This document shows positions 57,027 to 64,000 of a stretch of 64,000 nt of DNA, one piece after another (position 1 is the first letter of the stretch; each line of letters starts with the position of its first letter). This stretch comes from Thiohalobacter thiocyanaticus (GTDB taxonomy: Bacteria > Pseudomonadota > Gammaproteobacteria > Thiohalobacterales > Thiohalobacteraceae), in contig NZ_QZMU01000001.1 in NCBI RefSeq assembly GCF_003932505.1, positions 1,178,001 to 1,242,000 on the forward strand. Direction: 5' to 3'. Under the pieces are notes generated by a model that worked only from the letters and a program-made list of their open reading frames with translations, did no database searches and was not told where the DNA came from. A program made the translations under genes and the position numbers.

Positions 57027-58385
57027 TCAGGAGGCGCTGCGGAATTCCTGAGGATTGAGTTCGTAACGCCCCAGCAGTTTGTAGAACTCGGTCCTGTTGC
57101 GCTTGGCCAGCCTGGCGGCATGGCTGACGTTGCCATTGGAAATCTTCATTACCCGTATCAGGTAATTCCTTTCGAAGCGCTCTTTTTCCTCTGCAAGGGA
57201 AAGCAGGTCCCCGGAATCACCCTTGATGGCCCGTTTCACCAGCGCCCCCGGAATGACGTGCGCAGCCGAAAGCGCAACCACCTGCTGCACAACATTACGC
57301 AACTGGCGGACGTTGCCGGGAAAGTCGGCACTGACCAGGGCATCCATCGCTTCGCGCGAAAACCTTCTCGCACTGCGGTTGTTCATCCGCGCAAACTCTT
57401 CCAGGAACGCATTCGCCAGCATCGGGATATCTTCCCGCCGCTCCCGCAAGGGCGGAAGCTCCAGGGAAATCACCTTGAGCCTGTAATACAGATCCTCGCG
57501 AAACTCGCCCTGCTCGACCGCAGCCTCAAGATCCCGGTTGGTGGCAGCGATGATTCTGACATCGAAAGGCATGCTTCTGATCGACCCGACCGGCCTGATT
57601 TCGCGCTCCTCCAGCGACCGCAGCAGCTTGGCCTGGACACCCAGCGGCATGTCACCGACCTCGTCCAGGAACAGGGTGCCGCCATCGGCAGCCTGCAACA
57701 GCCCCTTGTGGTCGTTCGTGGCACCGGTAAAGGCACCTTTGACATGCCCGAACAACTCGGATTCCAGCAGGTTCTCATGGATCGCGCTGCAGTTGACGGC
57801 ATTGAACGGTCCGCCATTTCTGCTGCTTGCCTTATGAAGGGCACGCGCCAGCAGCTCCTTGCCGGTACCGCTTTCACTCTGGATCAGGACGGTCGCGCCG
57901 CTGTCGGCCACGAGTTTGGCCTGCTGCAGCAGCTCATCCATTGCAGGACTTCTGCTGATGATCTCACTGCGCCACGCCTCGACCATCTCGGCCTTGACCT
58001 CGACGGAACAATCACAGCCGGTCTGCAGCAGGTTCGATACCCGCTCAACCAGATCGTCTACGACACAGGGTTTTTCCATGAACTCGTAACTGCCCTGTCG
58101 AATGGTATCGACGGAGTCCGGCATGGCCCCTTGCTGGGTAAGGATGATAACGGGGAGAAATGGATTGCGTTTGAAGATCTCACCGAACAGGACAATCCCG
58201 TCCAGCCCGTCCAGGCGCAGACCGACGACGATCAGATCCGGCTCAAATGCATCCAGTCTGGCGATCGCAGACTGACTGTCGGAAACCAGAAGCGCATCAT
58301 AACCTTCCACCCGCAGCCGCGCTGCAGCAGACCCGAGGGGAGCTTCGTCATCGTCGACCAGAAGAACCTTACGTTGTGCGTCCAT
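57027..58385 (-). CDS. Sigma-54-dependent response regulator lacking the phospho-acceptor Asp
   Basis: 452 aa. Receiver (1-120) with acidic pocket DDD at 11-13 but Gly55 in IVVGLRLDGLDG where the phosphorylatable Asp is expected. AAA+ domain with ESGTGKE (Walker A), ESELFGHVKGAFTGAT (sigma-54 loop GAFTGA) and GGTLFLDEVGDMP (Walker B). Fis-type HTH (GNVSHAARLAKRNRTEFYKLL) at the end. GlrR/PrsR-like layout. Likely activates the VPLPA-CTERM gene; no histidine kinase adjoins. Confidence 0.9.
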   Translation of the reverse strand: MDAQRKVLLVDDDEAPLGSAAARLRVEGYDALLVSDSQSAIARLDAFEPDLIVVGLRLDGLDGIVLFGEIFKRNPFLPVIILTQQGAMPDSVDTIRQGSYEFMEKPCVVDDLVERVSNLLQTGCDCSVEVKAEMVEAWRSEIISRSPAMDELLQQAKLVADSGATVLIQSESGTGKELLARALHKASSRNGGPFNAVNCSAIHENLLESELFGHVKGAFTGATNDHKGLLQAADGGTLFLDEVGDMPLGVQAKLLRSLEEREIRPVGSIRSMPFDVRIIAATNRDLEAAVEQGEFREDLYYRLKVISLELPPLRERREDIPMLANAFLEEFARMNNRSARRFSREAMDALVSADFPGNVRQLRNVVQQVVALSAAHVIPGALVKRAIKGDSGDLLSLAEEKERFERNYLIRVMKISNGNVSHAARLAKRNRTEFYKLLGRYELNPQEFRSAS

Positions 58386-58910
58386 ATCTGCTTGAATCCC
58401 CTTTGTTTACAGGTTTAGCGGAATTGACAGCACCTGTGTTTGCCAGTCGTAATCTTAGATTGAAGCCATCCGTTATCAATGCCTAGCGCTTCACATTTTT
58501 CAGCTTTCCTCTCAAGGTTTACGGACGCCTGCCGATATTCCGCGCCATCAGCCATCAGCTCCACACGCTTCAGCCTCTCCCCCGATACACTACGGAGTTA
58601 CGTACATCCACGGCTGACCCATGCAGCCACCGCCCGGAATACATCAACTGGCGTACGGTAATGTCAGAAAACATCTGATGCGAGTCATTCACAACACATC
58701 GAACTGTCGCTGCACAGCGACAACAACAGGCCTTCACACCCCGCTTTCGCATCTATTTTCCAGTGCAAAATCAAGCCCTGCCACAATCGACGCACCCGGA
58801 ATGAGAACCTGTACGCGTTTTGCGACCAGCTTCAACGGCACGAATCAACGTTATCGCTATACTATGCCTTCATCTCTCTTCTGCAGTACTAACGTTCTCA
58901 TTAGTAAAAT
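58386..58910. promoter_or_regulatory. 525-bp divergent, A/T-rich control region
   Basis: Between the sigma-54 regulator and the ATPase gene, clearly less GC-rich than the flanks. The perfect palindrome tgtcgctg-ca-cagcgaca lies at 58705-58722. A tatact box at about 58858 is a possible -10 for the ATPase gene. No ORF supported. Confidence 0.5.
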
Positions 58911-60788
58911 ATGGCCACTCCGATGCTCATGAACAAAGAAATTCTTGTGAAGCACAGCTCGGCTTTCCCGGTCAACCCTGACTGCACGCCGATTTTTCTG
59001 AGCCGCGGTCATCAGCAGGCGCTTGACGGCCTTGTACAGGGCCTACGCAGGGGATACAGACTACAGTTCCTGTCCGGCTCGCCCGGAACCGGGAAAAGCG
59101 CAGTACTGACGCACTTCAGGAAACAGATGACGACACTGCGGACCGTCTATCTGAACCATTCCTTCATGGGAGGCATTGACGACTACATCGACAGGATATG
59201 CAGGGAACTCGGTCTTTCAGAGCCGCAAGGAACTGACATAACAGACGATGACCTTTTTTCCGACCTGAGATCCCAACTGATCGACGCCGGCAACCCTCTA
59301 TTGATCGTCGACAATGCGGAAGGCATCGATTCCACCAGCCTCGAAATGCTCGATACTCTGTCGCTCAAGCTTTCAATCCCGATCATACTTTCCGGCGACT
59401 GCGATTTCGAACAGCTGGCAAGCGACTCCGACACTGAATCGACATCACGCAGAAACCGGGCCATCCACCTGGGGACGATGAGCCGCGAGGAAACCGGTCA
59501 GTATATTCGGCACAGGCTGAATGAATTCGATATCGACAATGACATCTTCTCAACCGATGCGGTCGATTCAATTCACGCATACAGCAACGGGACACCCCGG
59601 CTGATAAACCTGCTTTGCAACAACTGTATTATTCTCATGGGGCTCAAGGACAAGGCCAGCATAGATGCACAAATGGTCCACGAAACCGCGAGAAACAAAC
59701 AAGCCAGCGGCATATATCCATTTACGGCAGCCCCTGCCGACGCGTCGCATACGCATACCCCCAGGCCACGCACAGCCAGGCTTCACAGGGCACGCCCGCA
59801 CATCCGCACCTCCGGGCCCGAAGCGCGCTCAGCCCCCCGTCACGCGCCAGACATATCCAGGCCGGGCATATCGGAGCCCTATATATCCGAATCGTATGAC
59901 TCGGAGCCCCACATCGTCGCAGAAGCCCGAAAACCCGCCCGCGCACGCAAGTTACCTTCGCTGCGCGCGGGTATGATATTGCTTGCGGGAGTATCGGCAG
60001 GCATTTTTCTCTATGGATCCGACATATCGAAATACAGGGGTGAAATCGACAACCTGCTTCATGGCGCGCAACAGCTCTATTCATCCGGCCGGACCGCCGT
60101 CCAGGCTGCGGTTCATTCAGCCACCCTGAGTCAGAGTCAGGCACTTTCCCCATCCGTCGACTCACGCGAGGGCACCGTCGGCAGCCCAGTTCCCGACGTC
60201 ACGAACCACGACAGCCCGGCCTACACGGACAGGCCCGAACCGGGACAAGCCTCCGTCGCGGCCGACGACTCGCTGAAACTGATGGAGGAGAAGATTCGCA
60301 GCAAGGAAGAGAGACTGGATGAGCTGGAGGCGCGCATCGCTGCATTGACCGAAAAACTCGACACCGGGCTTGTCCGCCAGGCGTCTCCCCGGTCACAACC
60401 GGAGGAACAGGTCCGCCGCGAGGAGAGTGAGCTGGATCAGCTGGAGGCACATATCGCCGCACTGACCGAAAAACTCGACGCCGAGCTTGACCGGCAGGCA
60501 TCCGACCGGCAACAGGCGCAGAGCCGCTCCGCCGCAACAGCTGACCGGAAACCTGCCGCGGCAGACAGGACGGAGTCGCCATCACAGACAGATGATGAGG
60601 TCGATCCGCGGACGCTTTCCCCGGCACAGAAAAGGCAGTTGATCAGAAATTACCTTGAGCGCGCCACCTACGAACTCGATCGCGGACAGATTCAGCGGGC
60701 ACACAGGAGCATCGCCCGCGGCCTTGAGATCGATCCCTACAACCGGGCATTGCAGGAGCTACGGCGGCAGGCCTATCTCGCCGAGTGA
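58911..60788 (+). CDS. ExeA/XrtA-associated-type AAA ATPase with transmembrane coiled-coil tail
   Basis: 625 aa. AAA domain with GSPGTGKS at 56-63, LLIVDN at 130-135 and SNGTPRLINLLCN sensor; then a long Pro/Arg/His-rich linker (about 272-350), one membrane helix (351-370), two near-identical coiled-coil units (LDELEARIAALTEKLD and LDQLEAHIAALTEKLD) and a C-terminal TPR-like pair. GspA/ExeA and XrtA-system ATPases stop or bear a peptidoglycan domain after the AAA part; this tail is different. Start uncertain between 58911 and 58929. Confidence 0.82.
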   Translation: MATPMLMNKEILVKHSSAFPVNPDCTPIFLSRGHQQALDGLVQGLRRGYRLQFLSGSPGTGKSAVLTHFRKQMTTLRTVYLNHSFMGGIDDYIDRICRELGLSEPQGTDITDDDLFSDLRSQLIDAGNPLLIVDNAEGIDSTSLEMLDTLSLKLSIPIILSGDCDFEQLASDSDTESTSRRNRAIHLGTMSREETGQYIRHRLNEFDIDNDIFSTDAVDSIHAYSNGTPRLINLLCNNCIILMGLKDKASIDAQMVHETARNKQASGIYPFTAAPADASHTHTPRPRTARLHRARPHIRTSGPEARSAPRHAPDISRPGISEPYISESYDSEPHIVAEARKPARARKLPSLRAGMILLAGVSAGIFLYGSDISKYRGEIDNLLHGAQQLYSSGRTAVQAAVHSATLSQSQALSPSVDSREGTVGSPVPDVTNHDSPAYTDRPEPGQASVAADDSLKLMEEKIRSKEERLDELEARIAALTEKLDTGLVRQASPRSQPEEQVRREESELDQLEAHIAALTEKLDAELDRQASDRQQAQSRSAATADRKPAAADRTESPSQTDDEVDPRTLSPAQKRQLIRNYLERATYELDRGQIQRAHRSIARGLEIDPYNRALQELRRQAYLAE

Positions 60789-60964
60789 CTTCCTTCCCCG
60801 CGTCACCTGCAGGGCCGGGAAGAAACACTCCGGAAACAATAAAGGCAACCTCTGCAATAACCGGGTTACAGCCACGGGGTAACCTGCTGTCGCGGTGAAG
60901 GGAAACCTGGCCCCGGCATTCGCAACGCATCAGACGCGCCAGGGTAAATCGTGAGGACAACCCG

Positions 60965-61264
60965 ATGCTATGCAAATTCGTGATCGAACGTGAAGTTCCC
61001 GGTATCGGCACCAACAGCGCGGAAGGCTTCTGCGCCGTGGCCAGCACATCAAACAGCGTTCTGGCCCAGCTCGGCACCCGCATCCAGTGGGTGCATTCCT
61101 ATGTTGCGCAAGACAAGACCTTCTGCATTTATCTGGCTGAAAGCGAGGAGCTGATCCGTGAACATGCCCGCCTCAGCGGCTTCCCCGCCAATCGCATCAC
61201 CGAGGTCGTCACCCTGATTGATCCGACCTCTGCGAACCGGCCGGCGGCCAGTCGGGTGGCCTGA
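60965..61264 (+). CDS. DUF4242 family protein
   Basis: 99-aa ferredoxin-like small protein: YVIEREVPG-type opening (FVIEREVPGIG), WVHSYVAQDKTFCIYLAESEELIREHARLSGFPANRITEV. Some relatives bind nickel; role unknown. gtgagga precedes the ATG. Confidence 0.83.
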   Translation: MLCKFVIEREVPGIGTNSAEGFCAVASTSNSVLAQLGTRIQWVHSYVAQDKTFCIYLAESEELIREHARLSGFPANRITEVVTLIDPTSANRPAASRVA

Positions 61265-61307
61265 GGGTGTTGACGCGGCCGCGCGTCCCACCGTGGGCCG
61301 CGGTCCG

Positions 61308-61688
61308 TCACTTCCTGTCCAGCAGGGACTTGAGATCGGCAAACGGATTGTGGCGGGCGCCGCTCTCGGCGCCGTCGGCACTGCCCGCGCCACCGCCCAT
61401 GGCCGCTTCCAGCTGGCGCTGGTGCTCGTTGTCATGGCAGTACAGGCACAGCAGCTCCCAGTTGCTGCCGTCGGCCGGGTTGTTGTCGTGATTGTGATCG
61501 CGGTGGTGCACGGTCAGCTCGCGCAGGTTGCTGCGGTCGAACTCCCGCCCGCAACGCCCGCATACCCAGGGGTAGAGCTTGAGCGCCTGTTCCCGGTAGT
61601 CCTTCTCGCGCTGATCGCGGTAGCGGTGCGCCTCGGCCACCACGCGGTCGAGCCGGTCGGAATCCGGCCCCGGTTTAGTGCTGGACAT
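61308..61688 (-). CDS. yajD: HNH nuclease YajD
   Basis: 126 aa. YPWVCGRCGREFDRSNLRELTVHHRDHNHDNNP...SNWELLCLYCHDNEH shows the two CxxC zinc pairs and the HNH core exactly as in E. coli YajD, and the ending NPFADLKSLLDRK matches it too. gggagg lies just before ATG 61688, so two earlier starts are rejected. Confidence 0.92.
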   Translation of the reverse strand: MSSTKPGPDSDRLDRVVAEAHRYRDQREKDYREQALKLYPWVCGRCGREFDRSNLRELTVHHRDHNHDNNPADGSNWELLCLYCHDNEHQRQLEAAMGGGAGSADGAESGARHNPFADLKSLLDRK

Positions 61689-61784
61689 TCCGCCTCCCAT
61701 GAATTCCGTCATTGAACCTGACAAAGCCGGATCCGGCTTCTATTCTCAGAATACAACAAATCCGCCAAAATCGGGAGAACACCA

Positions 61785-61991
61785 GTGAGCGACAACGTCT
61801 ATAAAGTCATCGAGATCGTCGGATCCTCCAGTACGGGTACGGACGACGCCATTCAGCGCGCAGTCAGCAAGGCCAGTGAGACCCTCCACAACCTGGACTG
61901 GTTCGAGGTAGTGGAGACCCGCGGTCATATTGTCGATGGCAGGGTGGGGCATTACCAGGTGAAGCTCAAGATCGGTTTCCGGCTGGATTAG
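61785..61991 (+). CDS. Dodecin (flavin-storage protein)
   Basis: 68 aa, GTG start with gggag before it. KVIEIVGSSSTGTDDAIQRAV, the flavin-stacking Trp in LDWFEVVETRG and the Gln in YQVKLKIGF are all dodecin features. Forms a hollow dodecamer binding FMN or CoA. Confidence 0.94.
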   Translation: MSDNVYKVIEIVGSSSTGTDDAIQRAVSKASETLHNLDWFEVVETRGHIVDGRVGHYQVKLKIGFRLD

Positions 61992-61994
61992 TCG

Positions 61995-62201
61995 CTACTT
62001 TCTGACCCAGTTTCCATCCGACTTTTTGTACTTCTGTTTCACCGCCGACCAGGCGACCCTGAAGGCCGTCTCCTCGCGGTCACTGCGGTCGGCGTACTGA
62101 TCCCAGGCGCTGTTGAACGCCTCCAGGAAGATCTCCTGGGCGTGTTCGGGCAGATGGTCGCGGACGCTGCCCGGCAGTTCGCTGATGGAGTCATATGGCA
62201 T
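61995..62201 (-). CDS. chaB: ChaB family protein
   Basis: 68 aa: LPGSVRDHLPEHAQEIFLEAFNSAWDQY and AWSAVKQKYKKSDG are the conserved ChaB halves. Named as a cation-transport regulator in E. coli, but that role is weakly supported. The stop is 3 bp from the dodecin stop; convergent pair. Confidence 0.9.
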   Translation of the reverse strand: MPYDSISELPGSVRDHLPEHAQEIFLEAFNSAWDQYADRSDREETAFRVAWSAVKQKYKKSDGNWVRK

Positions 62202-62277
62202 GGCAGACCTCGAGGCGTTTCACCCCCCCCCACGGGCCCGTCCCCGCAGCAGCTGCGGTTTCCAGCCCTCACGATCG

Positions 62278-63627
62278 TCAGCCGAACATGTCCGAGGTGA
62301 TACTCTGGTACCAGCCCTCGGCGTAGCGGGCCTCGTCGCGGCGGAACTGCGCATCGACTTCGCCCGGGCTGACTCCGCCCGAGTCCTCCACGCTCTTGAT
62401 CTGGCCTTCCTGCATGCGGTAAACGGCCGCCACCGAAATGCCGTAGTCGGGACCGACCAGACTGTAGCAGGTGTTCACATAGGAGGGCTCGGGCAGCTCC
62501 ACCTCCAGGATACGGGCGGCGATGGCCGCGGCGCAGACCTTACCCTGGCTGTTGGCGGCAAAACCCGACTTGGGCATCTGGCCGGCCACGGAAGCATCAC
62601 CGATCACGAACAGATCCTTGTGCATGGTGGATTCGAAGCTGCGCTGATCCACCGGGCACCAGCCGTCGTCATTGGCCAGCCCCGTGCGCAGCGCGATCTC
62701 CCCGGCCTGCTGCGGCGGTATCAGGTTGACCACGTCGCCCTTGAAGGCCTTGTCGAACATGCTGTAGACGGTCTTCTGCCCGGCATCGACCCGGCCCATG
62801 CCGCCCCAGTCCGACCCCTTCACCCACTCGATCATGCCGGGATAGAGCGCCTCCCAGCCCTGCATGAACAGGCCCTGCTTGGAGAATTTATCCTTGGCAT
62901 CCAGGATCAGAATCTTGGATTTCGGCTTGTGCTGCTTGAGATAGTGCGCAATCAGGCTGGCCCGCTCATAGGGCCCCGGGGGACAGCGAAAGGGATTGTT
63001 CGGCGGGGCGATGATAACGGTGCCGCCGTCATCCATGGCCTCGAGCTGCGCCCGCAGCAGCCGGGTCTGGTCGCCGGCCTGCCAGGCATGCGGCATGGCC
63101 TCGGTGGCGGCTTCGTCATAGCCCTCGATGGCATCCCGGCGCATATCGATGCCGGGCGAGAGCACCAGGTAATCGTAGCCCAGCGTACGGCCGTCATCCA
63201 GGCTGGCGGCCTTGGCCACCGGATCAATCTCGCTGACCGTCTGATGGATCACCTCCACACCATGGGCCGTGCGCAGGGTCTCGTAGTCGTGGGCAATGAA
63301 GTCCATGGGGTTCATGCCCGCCAGCACCGTATTACTGAAGGGGCAGGTATGATAGGTCTGCCTGGGCTCGACCAGAATGATCTCGGCGTCCTTGACATAG
63401 CGGCGCAGATACTTGGCGCAGCTGGTGCCGCCGAAGCCGCCGCCGACGATGACCACCCGCGGGCGATTCAGGGCGGCCTGCCGGCCCCCGGCCGCCTCGC
63501 CGGCCTGCTCCATGGATTCATCCCTGCCGCCGCAGCCGACCAGCGGCAGACCCATTGCACCCAGCATGGAAGCGGTGCCGGCCCGGCCCAGCAACATCAG
63601 CAGTTCACGTCGGGTATAGCGGCTCAT
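62278..63627 (-). CDS. fccB: Flavocytochrome c sulfide dehydrogenase, flavoprotein subunit FccB
   Basis: 449 aa. Twin-arginine signal (RRELLMLLG) ending in LPLVGCGG, then FAD motif [10 protein letters not shown], covalent-FAD Cys in [12 protein letters not shown], and the redox-active cysteines in [11 protein letters not shown] and [17 protein letters not shown] binds FAD. Oxidises sulfide to sulfur, passing electrons to FccA in the periplasm. ATG 63627 overlaps the fccA stop (TGATG). The LVGC near the signal end is lipobox-like, unusual for FccB. Confidence 0.92.
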   Translation of the reverse strand: MSRYTRRELLMLLGRAGTASMLGAMGLPLVGCGGRDESMEQAGEAAGGRQAALNRPRVVIVGGGFGGTSCAKYLRRYVKDAEIILVEPRQTYHTCPFSNTVLAGMNPMDFIAHDYETLRTAHGVEVIHQTVSEIDPVAKAASLDDGRTLGYDYLVLSPGIDMRRDAIEGYDEAATEAMPHAWQAGDQTRLLRAQLEAMDDGGTVIIAPPNNPFRCPPGPYERASLIAHYLKQHKPKSKILILDAKDKFSKQGLFMQGWEALYPGMIEWVKGSDWGGMGRVDAGQKTVYSMFDKAFKGDVVNLIPPQQAGEIALRTGLANDDGWCPVDQRSFESTMHKDLFVIGDASVAGQMPKSGFAANSQGKVCAAAIAARILEVELPEPSYVNTCYSLVGPDYGISVAAVYRMQEGQIKSVEDSGGVSPGEVDAQFRRDEARYAEGWYQSITSDMFG

Positions 63628-63935
63628 CACTGCGCCTCCCTGCCGAAGAATTCGGCGATCAGACGGATTTCCTCGTCCGTGTAGGCCCTGGCATGGCGGC
63701 CCATGACGGTACTGTGGCGTTCACCGCTGCGGAATTCCTTCAGGGCGGTCTCGATGAAGTCGGCGGACTTGCCACCGATGCTCGGGATGGCGCCGGGACT
63801 GTGACCATCGGTACCGTGGCAGCCGGCACAGGAATTGGCCAGCATGGCGCCGCGGGTGAGCTCGGTCGCCGATCCTGCCGCCGGCAGCAGGCCGACCGCG
63901 AGACACAGTACAGTCGAGTACAGATACTTGCGCAT
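63627..63935 (-). CDS. fccA: Monoheme cytochrome c subunit of sulfide dehydrogenase FccA
   Basis: 102 aa with signal peptide ([15 protein letters not shown]), one CAGCH heme site and the distal Met in [15 protein letters not shown]. Single heme, unlike the diheme FccA of Allochromatium. ATG 63935 has a long gaggagggg box; an upstream in-frame ATG at 63962 does not. Confidence 0.9.
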   Translation of the reverse strand: MRKYLYSTVLCLAVGLLPAAGSATELTRGAMLANSCAGCHGTDGHSPGAIPSIGGKSADFIETALKEFRSGERHSTVMGRHARAYTDEEIRLIAEFFGREAQ

Positions 63936-64000
63936 CTTCCCCTCCTCGGCCGGATACGGCAATGACGAGTTTCCGGCGGCCTGTTTAATGGTTATACAGG

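Noticed and set aside
56850..58418. 522-codon plus-strand frame across the sigma-54 activator
   Set aside because: Antisense to a gene with all family motifs; no domain in the antisense product.
58764..58779. Second sigma-54 promoter towards the activator gene
   Set aside because: GG and GC have the right spacing on the minus strand and TTGCA fits, but the -24 half otherwise mismatches and it lies about 380 bp from the gene.

Overview
The window looks like the chromosome of a chemolithotrophic, sulfur-oxidising gammaproteobacterium (Chromatiales/Thiohalobacter-type; this is inference, not a database match). The reasons are: GC-rich DNA with gammaproteobacterial gene pairs (nudE-cysQ, nudE/yrfG, thiD-thiE-hemL, ubiX, mpl, uup, yajD); a flavocytochrome c sulfide dehydrogenase pair (fccAB) at the right end; a methanethiol S-methyltransferase-like enzyme; and a pyrophosphate-based glycolysis/energy block typical of autotrophs and methylotrophs. 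No rRNA, tRNA, transposase, phage or CRISPR array was seen.

Layout. 0-3 kb: cysQ, nudE, yrfG and a cysteine-cluster protein. 3-9 kb: type II secretion genes gspG-H-I-J-K-L-M-N on the minus strand, without gspC-F; gspI and gspJ have been invaded at their 5' ends by repeat elements. 9-20 kb: class II aldolase, thiD-thiE-hemL, a DedA/PAP2/LssY membrane protein, LON-domain protein, ubiX, mpl, and a cardiolipin-synthase-like enzyme next to a 290-bp MITE. 20-26.4 kb: adenylate kinase with a histone-like Lys/Ala tail, PPi-dependent phosphofructokinase, H+-pumping pyrophosphatase (K+-independent signature) and soluble pyrophosphatase. 26.6-28 kb: moaE-moaD and moaC. 28-37 kb: signalling genes (Hpt-REC-GGDEF, DUF1631, HDOD, PilZ) and a DUF481 barrel. 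36.9-40 kb: three consecutive genes with frameshifts (PDC-sensor protein, P-loop ATPase, homoserine acyltransferase). 40-47.7 kb: rsuA, opgC, OprP-type porin, phosphatase, EF-hand protein, retropepsin-like protease and mddA-like methyltransferase. 47.8-52.8 kb: OmpR-type regulator, large hybrid histidine kinase and a repetitive coiled-coil membrane protein. 53-55.6 kb: uup. 55.7-60.8 kb: a VPLPA-CTERM (exosortase-type) secreted protein with a good sigma-54 promoter, a sigma-54 activator that lacks its phospho-acceptor Asp, and an ExeA/XrtA-type ATPase fused to a transmembrane coiled-coil tail. 61-64 kb: DUF4242, yajD, dodecin, chaB and fccBA.

Intergenic DNA is unusually rich in repeats. At least five unrelated short palindromic families are present, often nested. 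The most striking is a five-copy element of about 85 bp: a near-invariant core of 20-24 bp sits at the tip of a long stem whose arms are about 30 nt. The inner arm sequences differ between copies but remain complementary within each copy. This and the sigma-54/VPLPA-CTERM/ATPase locus are the best candidates for undescribed biology.
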